Notes under the pieces: generated by a model
Database searches by the model: none
What the model was told of the DNA's origin: nothing
Seen by the model: the letters and a program-made list of their open reading frames with translations, nothing else
Part shown: piece by piece, positions 32,798-41,666 of the stretch
How the letters are laid out: each line of letters starts with the position of its first letter
Position numbering within the stretch: position 1 is the stretch's first letter
Program-made: the position numbers and the translations under genes
Source of the DNA: Gemmatimonadota bacterium
GTDB lineage: Bacteria > Gemmatimonadota > Gemmatimonadetes > Longimicrobiales > Gaopeijiaceae
Reading direction: 5' to 3'
Assembly (NCBI GenBank): GCA_022826025.1
Contig: JAJDVR010000045.1
Location: forward strand, 1 to 44,093
DNA: 44,093 nt

Positions 32798-34930
32798 ATG
32801 GAAACAAGGCGTCCCACCACTCCGGAGGCCGAGGAGATCCTCGGACTCTACTACCCCGTGCTCGACCACGGCTTCGTATCGCTGGTCGACTACATGGGCA
32901 GCGACGAGAGCATCGAGCACGCCGCGCGGGTCAGCTACGGCTACGGCACCCGCAAACGCAGCGCCACCCGCGGCCTTATCCGCTACCTGCGCCGCCATCT
33001 GCACACCACCCCCAGCGAGATGGTCGAGCTCAAGTTCCACTGCGCCATGCCGATGTTCGTGGCCCGCCAGTGGGTGCGGCACCGCACGGCGTGCCTGGCG
33101 GAGGGCACCGAGGTCTTCTTCGACCTGCCTGGCGCGGAGGCGAGGGGGCGCCGCCAACTCTACAAGCTACCCATCGAAGAGATCTGGCGACGCTTTCAAC
33201 CCACCCGGAATCGAACTCGCCCCGACAAGCAGCGGAACCCGTTTCATCGCCGTGATCGCCTGCGCCGGATGAAACTCAGGCAAGTGAACGAGGACACGCT
33301 GGCGTGCCAGCACACCCGCATTGTGGACGTGTACCGGAACGGCCCGAAGCCGGTGTTCAGGATGGTTCTGGAGGACGGCAAGTCCATCGAAGCCACATCC
33401 GATCACCGATTCCTGTTCGGGACCGGTTGGGACACGCTTGGGCGGGCGACCGGGTTGCGGGAAACTGGTGGACGCGCGGTATGGCGGCACGGCGACTACT
33501 TCGTATACGTCAACGGTGCAGCCGAGGAGCGTCCCGCATTCTACCGAGATCCGATCTGGCTGCAGCGCGAGTACCGAGGACACCGGCGGTCGTTGGCCGA
33601 TTTGGCACAGGCGTGTGGTGTGACTGTGCATACGATCCGCAAATGGCTTCGGCACTACCGCCTCACGGAGCCCGGGCGAGGCCGCTTCGAAGGCGGCGCC
33701 AAGCCCTGGAATCACGGCAGAACCTACCAGCTGGGGCCGCGGAAGGCGTCCAGGCGGTTTCTCGACGCGGTCCGGGCCGCCCGCAGCGGTCCCGCGTCCA
33801 ACTTCTGGCGCGGCGGCAGATCCGAGGAACGGGCATCGATCGCCCGATGGACCACTCAGATCGCCGCAAAGATTCATGCACGCAACGGATGGACCTGCCA
33901 GCTGTGCGAGGAAAGGCGACCGGAACTCCACTGCCATCACATTGTGCCCGTGTGGGCGGACCTCGACCGAGCCCGCGATCCCGACAACCTTACAACGCTC
34001 TGCGGGGCCTGCCACCGCTCGATCGCCGGGCGGGAGCTGGGGTTCGTGGAACGACTTGGTGGTCCGCCGGTCAAGTCCGAGTGGGTGCCGCGCCCCCGCA
34101 TCCCCTGGAACCGCCTCGACAAGGCCAAGCTCGTGCGGATCAAACGCATCGAGTTCGTCGGCGAGCGGGAGACATACGACCTCGAAGTCGAGGGCCCATA
34201 CCACAACTTTGTGGCGAACGGCATCGTCACCCACAACTCCATCAATGAATACTCGGGTCGGTACAGCCTGATGCCGCTCCTCTTCTACAGCCCCCACGCA
34301 GAGAACTTCTCGCTGCAGAGCAGCGTCAACAACCAGGGCAGGGAGGCCGACGCCGCCCCACAGCGTCTGTACGGGGATGCCATCCGGCGCTGGGAGGAGG
34401 TACGAGCCTCCGCTTCGCGCGCGTACGCGTGGATGGTACAGGAGGACGTCGCCCGCGAGCTGGCCCGCATCGACCTGCCGCTCTCGACCTACACGCAGTG
34501 GTACTGGAAGATCGATCTGCACAACCTGCTGCACTTCCTCACGCTGCGCGTGGACGACCACGCCCAGTGGGAGATCCAGGAGTTCGGGCGGGTGATGGCC
34601 GGGATGCTCAAGCGCGTGGCCCCGCTGAGCTTCGAGGCGTGGATCGACTACCAGGTGTGCGGCGACAAGCTGAGCCGGATGGAGATCGAAGCGCTGGCGA
34701 GGCTTCTGGAGCCGACGGAAGACGGCGGGCTGGCGGTACGTGGAGATCGCGACAGCCTCGGGTTCGACGAGCTGCGCGGAATGGGGATGGCGCCGCGGGA
34801 AATCCGCGAGCTGACGGGCAAGATCCGGCCGCGCACACCCCCGCATTTCGATCTGGATCTCTCGCGTTTCCGCTCCGCCGAGGAGGTGGCCGCGGAGATG
34901 CACGAGGCGGTGCCCGGGAACTTCGAATAG
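32798..34930 (+). CDS. thyX: Flavin-dependent thymidylate synthase precursor interrupted by an intein
   Basis: 710 codons in one frame, of which 328 encode the enzyme. The ThyX signature RHRxxSxNExSxRY is split: RHRTA ends the N-extein at residue 98, and SINEYSGRY resumes at Ser481. The rest of the C-extein contains the usual helical domain (QEDVARELARIDLPLSTYTQWYWKID, then LLHFLTLR). After splicing the motif reads RHRTASINEYSGRY, complete. ThyX makes dTMP from dUMP using FAD and methylene-tetrahydrofolate and is essential where ThyA is absent, so unspliced protein would be lethal or costly. The ribosome site is weak. The start is 66 bp from the divergent aldehyde dehydrogenase start. Confidence 0.94.
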   Translation: METRRPTTPEAEEILGLYYPVLDHGFVSLVDYMGSDESIEHAARVSYGYGTRKRSATRGLIRYLRRHLHTTPSEMVELKFHCAMPMFVARQWVRHRTACLAEGTEVFFDLPGAEARGRRQLYKLPIEEIWRRFQPTRNRTRPDKQRNPFHRRDRLRRMKLRQVNEDTLACQHTRIVDVYRNGPKPVFRMVLEDGKSIEATSDHRFLFGTGWDTLGRATGLRETGGRAVWRHGDYFVYVNGAAEERPAFYRDPIWLQREYRGHRRSLADLAQACGVTVHTIRKWLRHYRLTEPGRGRFEGGAKPWNHGRTYQLGPRKASRRFLDAVRAARSGPASNFWRGGRSEERASIARWTTQIAAKIHARNGWTCQLCEERRPELHCHHIVPVWADLDRARDPDNLTTLCGACHRSIAGRELGFVERLGGPPVKSEWVPRPRIPWNRLDKAKLVRIKRIEFVGERETYDLEVEGPYHNFVANGIVTHNSINEYSGRYSLMPLLFYSPHAENFSLQSSVNNQGREADAAPQRLYGDAIRRWEEVRASASRAYAWMVQEDVARELARIDLPLSTYTQWYWKIDLHNLLHFLTLRVDDHAQWEIQEFGRVMAGMLKRVAPLSFEAWIDYQVCGDKLSRMEIEALARLLEPTEDGGLAVRGDRDSLGFDELRGMGMAPREIRELTGKIRPRTPPHFDLDLSRFRSAEEVAAEMHEAVPGNFE
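33092..34237 (+). mobile_element. Intein with HTH and HNH homing-endonuclease domains, in thyX
   Basis: 382 residues, from Cys99 to Asn480 of the precursor. Splicing blocks: A, CLAEGTEVFF with nucleophile Cys1; B, EATSDHRFLF with the TxxH histidine; F, YDLEVEGPYHNFVANG; G, IVTHN followed by Ser+1. All chemistry residues are present, so splicing is expected. Between B and F lie a helix-turn-helix (about 259-289, SLADLAQACGVTVHTIRKWL) and an HNH nuclease with Cys367, Cys370, His380-His381, Asn397, Cys402, Cys405 and His406. The nuclease motif is intact and could drive homing. This differs from the common LAGLIDADG inteins. Codon choice is more relaxed than in the flanking exteins, fitting horizontal arrival. 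Confidence 0.93.
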
Positions 34931-35001
34931 CAAAGACTGCGCGACGGCCTCGCGTCAGGTCGCTGGAGCGTGGAAGCAGAAATGAGGCCTGGAGGAGGAG
35001 A

Positions 35002-37110
35002 ATGAACGTACACCACACGTCCCCGTCCCCGATGGCGACGCGCAGCGTCCCCCGGTGGCCCGCCGCCGCCGCGCTCGCCGTGTTTGTCACCCTGTCCGGT
35101 CCGCCGCCGGGGCTGTCGGCGCAGGACGCGGACGCCGCGCCGCGCCCGATGACCATCGTCGACCTCATTGAGGTGCCGACGCTCGGCGACCCGCGCATTT
35201 CCCCGGACGGAACCCGGCTTCTCTTCGTGCGCCGGGACGCCGACTGGGAGGAGAACGGGACCGTCGCCCACATCTGGAGGGTGGACGCAGACGGCGAGAA
35301 CCTGATCCAGGTCACCAACGGCGAAAACGGGGAGACGAGCCCGCGCTGGTCGCCCGACGGAGGCCGTATCGCCTTTCTGGCCCGGCGTGGCGAGGACGAG
35401 CACACCCGGATCTACCTGCTGAACGCCATGGGGGGAGAGGCGAACGCCCTCACCGACCACCCCACGGCGGTCTCGAGCATCACGTGGGCCCCGGACGGGA
35501 GCGGCATCTACTTCGTTGCGGCGGACGAGCTCTCCGAGGAGGAGAAGGCCGCGCGCGCCCTGGGGGACGACGTCTTCGCCTTCGACGAGAACTATCAGCA
35601 ACTTCACATCTGGCGCGCGAGCGTGGACGGAGGCGAAGCGAGCCGGGTCACGGAAGGGGACTACTCGGTCACCGGCTACTCGCTCTCGCGCGACGGCACC
35701 CACATCGCCTTCCACCGCGGGGAGTCGCCGCTCTTCGAGGGCGTGGACCGGCGCGAGGTCTGGGTGATGCGCTCCGACGGCAGCGATGCCCGCCAGCTGA
35801 CCCGCAACTCGGTGCCGGAATACAATGCGCGGCTTTCGCCGGACAACCAGTGGGTGGCCTTCCACGCGGACTCGAACGAGGACTTCGATTTCTACTACAA
35901 CGACAATCTCTTCCTCGTCCCGGCATCCGGAGACGGAGAGGCGCGTCTGCTGCTGCCCGACATGCCGCACGGCGTCGACGCGATCGCGTGGTCGGGCGAC
36001 GGCGAGGCCATCTTCTTCCGCGCCAACACCGGCGTGCGCGAAGAACTGATGCGCGTGGACATCGACGGCGAGCGCCTCACGCAGTTGACGGAGGGCGACC
36101 ACCAGGTCATCAACTGGCAGTACGCGCCCGCGCTGGACACCCACGTCTTCGGGCTCAACCGGGCGGACAACCGGGGCGACCTGTGGATGGTGTCCGGCGA
36201 CGGCTCGCCCGAGCGCGTGACCCGCGTCTTCGACTACCTCACCGAGGACTTCGTGCAGCCGCGCCAGGAGGCTGTCCGATGGCGGGGGGAGGACGGTGTC
36301 GAGGCAGAGGGCCTGCTCTTCTATCCGCTCGGCTACCAGGAGGGCACCCGCTATCCGCTCGTGGTGCAGACCCACGGGGGCCCCGCATCGTCCGACAAGT
36401 TCCAGTTCTCCACCGCGGGCAATTTCGTGCAGGTGCTGAACGGGATGGGCTACTTCGTCTTCAAGCCCAACTACCGGGGCAGCACCGGCTACGGCGACGA
36501 CTTCCTGCGCAACATGGTGGGCAACTACTTCGACCAGGCCCATCTGGATGTGATGACGGGAGTGGACCACCTCATCGGGCTCGGCCTGGTTGACGGCGCG
36601 CGCATGGCCAAGATGGGCTGGAGCGCCGGCGGGCACATGACCAACAAGATCATCACCCACACGGAGCGCTTCAAAGCCGCCGCCTCGGGGGCGGGCGCCG
36701 CCAACTGGGTGTCGATGTACGCCCAGAGCGACATCCGCGTCTACCGGACCCCGTGGTTCGGCGGCACGCCCTGGGAAGAGGATGCGCCCGTTGACCAATA
36801 CTGGCAGGACTCGCCGCTGCGCGAGGTGTGGCGGGTGAGCACGCCGACGATCTTCCTCGTGGGCGAGGAGGACGCCCGCGTGCCCATGCCGCAGTCGGTG
36901 GAGATGTACCGCGGGCTGAAACACAATGGCGTTCCGACGCATCTCTACGTGGCGCCGCGCGCGGGGCATGGCTGGACCGAGCTCCGGCACCAGCTCTTCA
37001 AGGCCAACGTGCACCTGGACTGGTTCGAGCGCTGGGTGCACGACCGCGAGTACGAGTGGGAGGAGGCGCCGGGGGACGAGGAGGAGGCGCGGGCGGCGGC
37101 GATCGATTGA
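35002..37110 (+). CDS. S9 family prolyl oligopeptidase-type peptidase, secreted
   Basis: 702 residues from the ATG at 35002, after GGAGGAGGAGA. A signal peptide (AAAALAVFVTLSGPPPGLSAQ) precedes a seven-bladed propeller of PD40/WD40-like repeats (SPDGTRLLFVR, SPRWSPDGGRIAFLAR, SITWAPDGSGIYF) and a C-terminal alpha/beta hydrolase. Catalytic triad: Ser541 (GWSAGGH), Asp624 (EEDARVPM) and His656 (AGHGWTE). The architecture fits DPP IV / acylaminoacyl-peptidase relatives (S9B/S9C) that cleave short peptides. With the M16 and S46 enzymes it makes three secreted peptidases in this window. It ends head-on against the kinase gene, with a hairpin between them. Confidence 0.93.
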   Translation: MNVHHTSPSPMATRSVPRWPAAAALAVFVTLSGPPPGLSAQDADAAPRPMTIVDLIEVPTLGDPRISPDGTRLLFVRRDADWEENGTVAHIWRVDADGENLIQVTNGENGETSPRWSPDGGRIAFLARRGEDEHTRIYLLNAMGGEANALTDHPTAVSSITWAPDGSGIYFVAADELSEEEKAARALGDDVFAFDENYQQLHIWRASVDGGEASRVTEGDYSVTGYSLSRDGTHIAFHRGESPLFEGVDRREVWVMRSDGSDARQLTRNSVPEYNARLSPDNQWVAFHADSNEDFDFYYNDNLFLVPASGDGEARLLLPDMPHGVDAIAWSGDGEAIFFRANTGVREELMRVDIDGERLTQLTEGDHQVINWQYAPALDTHVFGLNRADNRGDLWMVSGDGSPERVTRVFDYLTEDFVQPRQEAVRWRGEDGVEAEGLLFYPLGYQEGTRYPLVVQTHGGPASSDKFQFSTAGNFVQVLNGMGYFVFKPNYRGSTGYGDDFLRNMVGNYFDQAHLDVMTGVDHLIGLGLVDGARMAKMGWSAGGHMTNKIITHTERFKAAASGAGAANWVSMYAQSDIRVYRTPWFGGTPWEEDAPVDQYWQDSPLREVWRVSTPTIFLVGEEDARVPMPQSVEMYRGLKHNGVPTHLYVAPRAGHGWTELRHQLFKANVHLDWFERWVHDREYEWEEAPGDEEEARAAAID

Positions 37111-37128
37111 CGCGTCGCCCCCGGAGCT

Positions 37129-37173
37129 GCCCGGCGGAAACGCGGAGCGCCGCGCTCCACCGCTACGCCGGGC
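37129..37173. terminator. Nested GC hairpin between convergent genes
   Basis: An outer 8-bp stem (GCCCGGCG at 37129-37136 with CGCCGGGC at 37166-37173) encloses an inner 6-bp stem (GGAGCG with CGCTCC, 37144-37158). It sits 18 nt after the S9 stop and 21 nt before the kinase gene's stop on the other strand, the right place for a two-way terminator. There is no T run on either strand. Confidence 0.45.
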
Positions 37174-37194
37174 GCGGCGACGGTCTTCCCTCGG

Positions 37195-39636
37195 CTACCC
37201 CGCCTGCCCGCGCCCGGGCCGCGGGCCACGGGGGGATGGTCTCGATTCCGGAGGCGCGTCTCGCAAGACCTGGGCAGGCGGTCCCGTGGGGCGGTCGTCC
37301 GCCGCGGGCATCCGGTAGCCCACTCTTCGCTCGTTGACGATGTAGGCCGGCCGGGCTCCGTCCTCCCCCAGTTTGTGGCGGAGCCTCTTCACGACGGCAT
37401 GCACCAGCCTCGGGTTGGCGGAGCCCCGATAGCGAGTGCCCCAGGCGAGGCGCAACAGGGCGCGGTACGTCAACACTCGTCCGTGGTTGGTCGAGAGCAC
37501 GCGCAGCAGCTCGTACTCGGTGGCGGTGAGGTCCAGTGGCCGGCCGCCGAGGGTCACCCGGCGTCGGTCGTAGTCGATGGCCAGCGCTCTCAGCTTGAAG
37601 GATGCGGGCTCGGCGCGGGTACGCAGTGCCGCCCGGATCCTCGCCGTCAACTCCGTCGCCGAGAACGGCTTGACGATGTAATCGGCGGCCCCGGCCTCGA
37701 GAGCCTTCGCGATCGTCTCGTCCCGCCCGTAGGCCGAGATGAAAATGACCGGCACATCGGCCAGGTCGGGAACCTCCTCCATCAGCTTGATGCCGTCGGT
37801 CCCGGGTAACATCAGATCGAGCAGGACCAGGCGGGGCCTTTCCGCGCGAATGATGCGCGACAGTTCGCGAGCCTCGCCCGTCGCCACCACGGAATAGCCT
37901 GCCGTGGTGAGCATATCGCGGACATGGAGCAGGGCATGTGGGTCGTCGTCCACCACGAGGATGGGTGTCACCTCCTGACCTGGACGCGCGCGTCGCTGTG
38001 AGGAGGATTCCGGCGCCGTCACGTCGCCGCCGGCCTTCTCGACGGTAGGGACGGTGAATGTGAACCGGGCGCCCCGGCCCTCCCCGTCGCTCCGCGCCCA
38101 GATGCGCCCTCCGTGCGCCTCTACCAGTCCCTTGCAGATGGCGAGCCCCAGGCCGGTCGCCAGACCGCGCTTTCCCTCGCCCGCGCCGGTCCGCTTGGCG
38201 AACAGGTGCGCGAGCCGTTCGGGCGCGATGCCCTTGCCATGGTCGGAGACGGAGATCGCCACATGGACACCGTCCCGCCGCGCCCTGATCTCGATGGGGG
38301 ATGATGCCTGAGAGTATCTCGACGCATTCGAGAGGAGGTTGCTGAGGACCTGCACGATGCGCTGCCGGTCGACCATCACCTTCGGCAGGTCCGGAGAAAG
38401 GTCGACGCGCACGCTGTGTCGGCCGCCGGCGTTCAGGAACGTGTTCCTCGCCCGGTCGATCAGCCCCCCGACGTCCGAGGCTTGGGACGAGATCGACAAG
38501 GTTCCCGTCGCGATTCGCCCCGCATCCAGCAGGTCGCCCATGAGGACGCTCATGTTGTCGGCATGCTCGTCGATGATCCGGAAGAACTGCAGCATCTCCG
38601 CATGAGCGAGGCGCCTTGAGGCGTCGAGCACCGTGGCCGACGAGCCCTTTATGGCGGCAAGCGGCGCGCGCAACTCGTGGCTCACGATCGCCAGGAACTC
38701 GGTCCGCATCCGCTCGAGTTCGTCAAAGGGCGCCAGGTCCTGCATGGTGACCACGACGGAGTCGACGCTACCGTCGGTCTCATGGATCGGCGTCACGTTG
38801 ACGAGCGTCTTCACGCTGCGGCCATCCGGAACCGAAAGCTCGATCTCCTCGGCACGCAGTGTCTCGGCGCTACTCAGCTCGTGCGCCAGCGGGACTTCCT
38901 TCAAGGCGACCTCACGCCCGTCCCCGAGCCGGCAGGTAAGCGATTCCAGCAGCTCCATCGTGGACCCGCCAGGCATCTGCAGGCTTCGGACGATTCGTTT
39001 CGCCTCCCGGTTGATCGACAGCGGGTTTCCGGTTCTGGCGTCCAGGACCACCACACCGACCGGCGATGTATCGACGAGGGTTTCCACCTTCGCCCGCGCC
39101 CGCTGCTCGTCCCGAAACATGCGGGCGTTGGCGATCGCCGTCGCCGCTTGCGACGCCAACAGCACGAGAACCTCTTCGTCCTCGGGGGTGAACTCGCCGC
39201 CCCCGTCCTTTCCGGCGAGGAAGAAGCTGCCGACGTGGATGCCCCGATGACGGATCGGCGTGCCCTGCAGCGTCCTGGATGGAAGCGCGATTGGCGAAAA
39301 GCCGAGCGACCGGAGCCAGGTCGGCACGTCGTCGACCCGCACGGCACCCGGCAGGTCCCGGAAGTGCTCGAAGACCCGGAGCCCATCTTCCCACTCCTCA
39401 AGCTGCCGCAGCTGCTCCGGTGTCAGGCCGGAGGCGAGGTAGAGCCCGGGTTCGCCCGCGTCATCGACGGTAGCAATCAGGCCATGACGGGCCCCGGTCA
39501 GGGCGCGGGCGCTGTCGACGACATCCTGCAGGACCGTCTCAAGGTCCAGGCTCGCGTTGATGCGCAGGAGCGCGGCGCATAGTCTCGAGATGCGCTCCTG
39601 CAGCGCCTCACTTCGCGCGTCCGGGTGCTCTGTCAC
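37195..39636 (-). CDS. One-protein signalling system: GAF-PAS-histidine kinase-receiver-OmpR DNA-binding
   Basis: 813 residues from the GTG at 39636, which has GGGGAGG 8 nt upstream; an ATG at 39738 adds 34 residues of non-conserved look. Domains in order: GAF (about 10-180), PAS (about 180-300), dimerisation domain with His320 (IVSHELRAPLAAIKG), ATPase with NLLSNASRYS, DHGKGI and GLATGLGLAICKGLVE, receiver with Asp607 (LLDLMLPGTDG) and Lys in YIVKPF, then a winged helix of OmpR type (LTATEYELLRVLSTNHGRVLTYRALL ending VGYRM). It has no membrane segment, so it senses a cytoplasmic signal. Phosphate would pass from His320 to Asp607 in the same chain and change DNA binding. The target genes are unknown. 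Confidence 0.9.
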   Translation of the reverse strand: MTEHPDARSEALQERISRLCAALLRINASLDLETVLQDVVDSARALTGARHGLIATVDDAGEPGLYLASGLTPEQLRQLEEWEDGLRVFEHFRDLPGAVRVDDVPTWLRSLGFSPIALPSRTLQGTPIRHRGIHVGSFFLAGKDGGGEFTPEDEEVLVLLASQAATAIANARMFRDEQRARAKVETLVDTSPVGVVVLDARTGNPLSINREAKRIVRSLQMPGGSTMELLESLTCRLGDGREVALKEVPLAHELSSAETLRAEEIELSVPDGRSVKTLVNVTPIHETDGSVDSVVVTMQDLAPFDELERMRTEFLAIVSHELRAPLAAIKGSSATVLDASRRLAHAEMLQFFRIIDEHADNMSVLMGDLLDAGRIATGTLSISSQASDVGGLIDRARNTFLNAGGRHSVRVDLSPDLPKVMVDRQRIVQVLSNLLSNASRYSQASSPIEIRARRDGVHVAISVSDHGKGIAPERLAHLFAKRTGAGEGKRGLATGLGLAICKGLVEAHGGRIWARSDGEGRGARFTFTVPTVEKAGGDVTAPESSSQRRARPGQEVTPILVVDDDPHALLHVRDMLTTAGYSVVATGEARELSRIIRAERPRLVLLDLMLPGTDGIKLMEEVPDLADVPVIFISAYGRDETIAKALEAGAADYIVKPFSATELTARIRAALRTRAEPASFKLRALAIDYDRRRVTLGGRPLDLTATEYELLRVLSTNHGRVLTYRALLRLAWGTRYRGSANPRLVHAVVKRLRHKLGEDGARPAYIVNERRVGYRMPAADDRPTGPPAQVLRDAPPESRPSPRGPRPGRGQAG

Positions 39637-39738
39637 CGACTCGCCCTCCCCGGATCTCGCCCGGCGTGTCCCAGGCGCGTGTGCCGTCGGCGACCATCGG
39701 ACCCGGCGTTGCCAAATGCGATCCAGAGCTTTCGCCAT

Positions 39739-40288
39739 CTTCGCTCGTGGCTTCGTCTAAAGATAGCCGATAACATGTGATCTGTAAGTTATATCTCCAG
39801 GGAGATTGCTGATTCTTTGGTGACAACACTGAATACATGCATGTCGAGGCTCCATCTCCGAGTGTCCCTGGGTCCCGTACGGCAATATGTGTCGTTGGGA
39901 TTTGCAGCGCGGGGCGCGGTTGCGAGGTCCTGGTGATCGAGTCCCTGGGACAGCACGGCCAGGAAGGGGCATGCCGCCCGGCATCGAACTCGGAGTCCGG
40001 GACGCGACGGGCCGCGGGTGCGGCGCGATCACCTTTGGGGAAGGCTTGTACCGACGCGAGTCCAATATCGCCGACAGATGGCAATAATAACACCATCTGT
40101 CGCCCGCGGATCGCAGGCGAAGTTGTAAGTTTAAGTGAGTAGTTGATGCTGAGTTGGACTCCGGGTTAAGGCCGGCGACGATACCGGCATCTTCCGAGCG
40201 CAGTCACGCACTCGATTTGTCAACACCGCCAGACCGGGAAGAGCGTCGACCGGAGGCGCGCGTTCAGGTGACGGCCAGGACAGGTGTC
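39739..40288. other. Intergenic region between divergent regulator genes
   Basis: About 550 bp separates the kinase-fusion gene (minus) from the proposed start of the LuxR-type gene (plus). The first 100 bp and the part at 40060-40150 are clearly AT-richer than their surroundings, fitting promoters for both genes. A perfect dyad lies at 40072-40102. Short frames on both strands lack ribosome sites and I do not think they are genes. Confidence 0.5.
40072..40102. promoter_or_regulatory. Perfect 10-bp dyad, probable operator
   Basis: CGACAGATGG (40072-40081) and CCATCTGTCG (40093-40102) are exact inverted copies around 11 AT-rich bases. The half-site centres are two turns apart (21 bp), as expected for a dimeric regulator. 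It lies about 190 bp before the proposed LuxR-type start and about 435 bp from the kinase fusion start. The loop is too AT-rich and the downstream sequence too T-poor for an intrinsic terminator. Confidence 0.55.
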
Positions 40289-41440
40289 ATGAGCCCACAG
40301 GATGTGTTCGACCGCGGGGTGGTGTCGCTTCAGGAGGCCGCGCTCGGCAAGGCGGGCTGGTCGGAGGCGGCGTTGCTGATCAACGAGATCAGCGGGACGA
40401 GGGGCAACGCCCTGGCGTTCGCCGACGGTCGCACCCAGGCTGACGCGCACTTCCTGTTCCTGCGGCTGTGCCACGATGGCGAGCACCGCGAGGACCTCGA
40501 GAGGGAGTACTTCAGCGAGTACTGGGCACGGGACGAGAGCATTCCCCGCGTCGGCCGTCTGCCGGATGGAGCGCTGGTGCCCACCGCCGAGCTGTACACG
40601 AAACGGGAGAGGGAGAGGTCGCCGGCGTACACCGAAGCGAGGCGCAAGGCGGGGATGCAGAACGGCCTCAACGTGCGGCTGGACGGGCCGGGCGGATCGA
40701 ACATCGTACTGAGTCTCGCCGACTCCCTGGAACCGGGAGGCTGGACGTCGGCTCAGCTCGCCGCGGTCCGGTGCCTGCTGCCGCATGTGCGCCAGTTCGT
40801 GCGAGTGCGCAAGACCCTCACTGATGCGCGGGCGCTGGGATGCTCGCTCCTCGCGCTGCTCGAGAGCAGCCGCTGCGGCGTCATCCAACTCGACCGGAAC
40901 GCGCGGATCGTTGCGGCGAACGACCGGGCCTCCGGTCTGCTCCGACAGGGCGAAGAGCTGTCGGACCGGGACGGCTTGCTGAGCGCCACGACGCCTCGGG
41001 ACAACGGCGAGTTGCAGCAACTGCTGGCTCGGGCGCTGCCCCGGCTCGGCGGGCCCGGATCGTCCGGCTCGATGACGATCAAGCGCTCGTCGTTCCGCAC
41101 GAACCTGGTGGTGGACGTAACTCCCGTGTCCGGGCACCAGCGGGACTTCCGCGCCAGACAGGTCGCCGCACTTGTCCTGGTCGTCGACCCGGAAAGCCTG
41201 CCCAGGATCGACGCCCGCCTGGTTCAGGCGGCGCTCGACCTGACCCCGGCTGAGAGCCGGCTGGCGGTCATGGTGGCTGCCGGGCAACACGCGCGCGACA
41301 TCGCTGCGCACACGGGACGCAGCGAAGCCACGGTGCGCTGGCACATACAGAACATCTTCCGCAAACAGGGCATCTCGGGTCAGGCGGACCTGGTGCGGCG
41401 AGTATTGTCGCTGGCAGGCTTTCCCGACTTCCGCCCCTGA
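40289..41440 (+). CDS. LuxR-type transcription regulator with central PAS-like domain
   Basis: 383 residues from the ATG at 40289 (AGGACAGG upstream); the frame is open for 45 more codons back to 40154, but those look non-coding. The C-terminal GerE-type helix-turn-helix is clear: LTPAESRLAVMVAAGQHARDIAAHTGRSEATVRWHIQNIFRKQG. A PAS-like segment (about 225-330, CGVIQLDRNARIVAANDRAS) lies before it, and the N-terminal half may be another sensory domain. There is no receiver Asp or membrane helix, so a bound ligand is the likely signal. It is divergent from the kinase fusion and convergent with the TnpB-like gene. Confidence 0.87.
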   Translation: MSPQDVFDRGVVSLQEAALGKAGWSEAALLINEISGTRGNALAFADGRTQADAHFLFLRLCHDGEHREDLEREYFSEYWARDESIPRVGRLPDGALVPTAELYTKRERERSPAYTEARRKAGMQNGLNVRLDGPGGSNIVLSLADSLEPGGWTSAQLAAVRCLLPHVRQFVRVRKTLTDARALGCSLLALLESSRCGVIQLDRNARIVAANDRASGLLRQGEELSDRDGLLSATTPRDNGELQQLLARALPRLGGPGSSGSMTIKRSSFRTNLVVDVTPVSGHQRDFRARQVAALVLVVDPESLPRIDARLVQAALDLTPAESRLAVMVAAGQHARDIAAHTGRSEATVRWHIQNIFRKQGISGQADLVRRVLSLAGFPDFRP

Positions 41441-41452
41441 CGCCGGACCCAT

Positions 41453-41666
41453 GCGGGCCTCGCTGTGCCTTCAGTCGGCGGCCCGACGGGGACGATGCGG
41501 TTCTCGTCCCTCCCTGATTCGTTCCGGCCTTCGCAGACGACTACAGAGCTTTCGGCCTTCGCGTCCGCGATTCGCGTTTCAGCGACCGGCTCCCCGGTCT
41601 CCGCGCGCGTCGGGGATTGCCCGTCCCCGGTTTCGGCGGGCCTCGCCGTACCTTCAGTCGGCGGCC
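41453..41666. repeat. 31-bp direct repeats, 183 bp apart, at the 3' end of the TnpB-like gene
   Basis: 41453-41483 and 41636-41666 agree at 29 of 31 positions. The second copy lies in the TnpB-like gene, where it encodes the segment after EYKAEWHG (GRRLKVRRG). The first copy lies about 57 nt beyond that gene's stop, next to the LuxR gene end. The flanks do not match, so only this piece was copied or kept. Confidence 0.7.
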
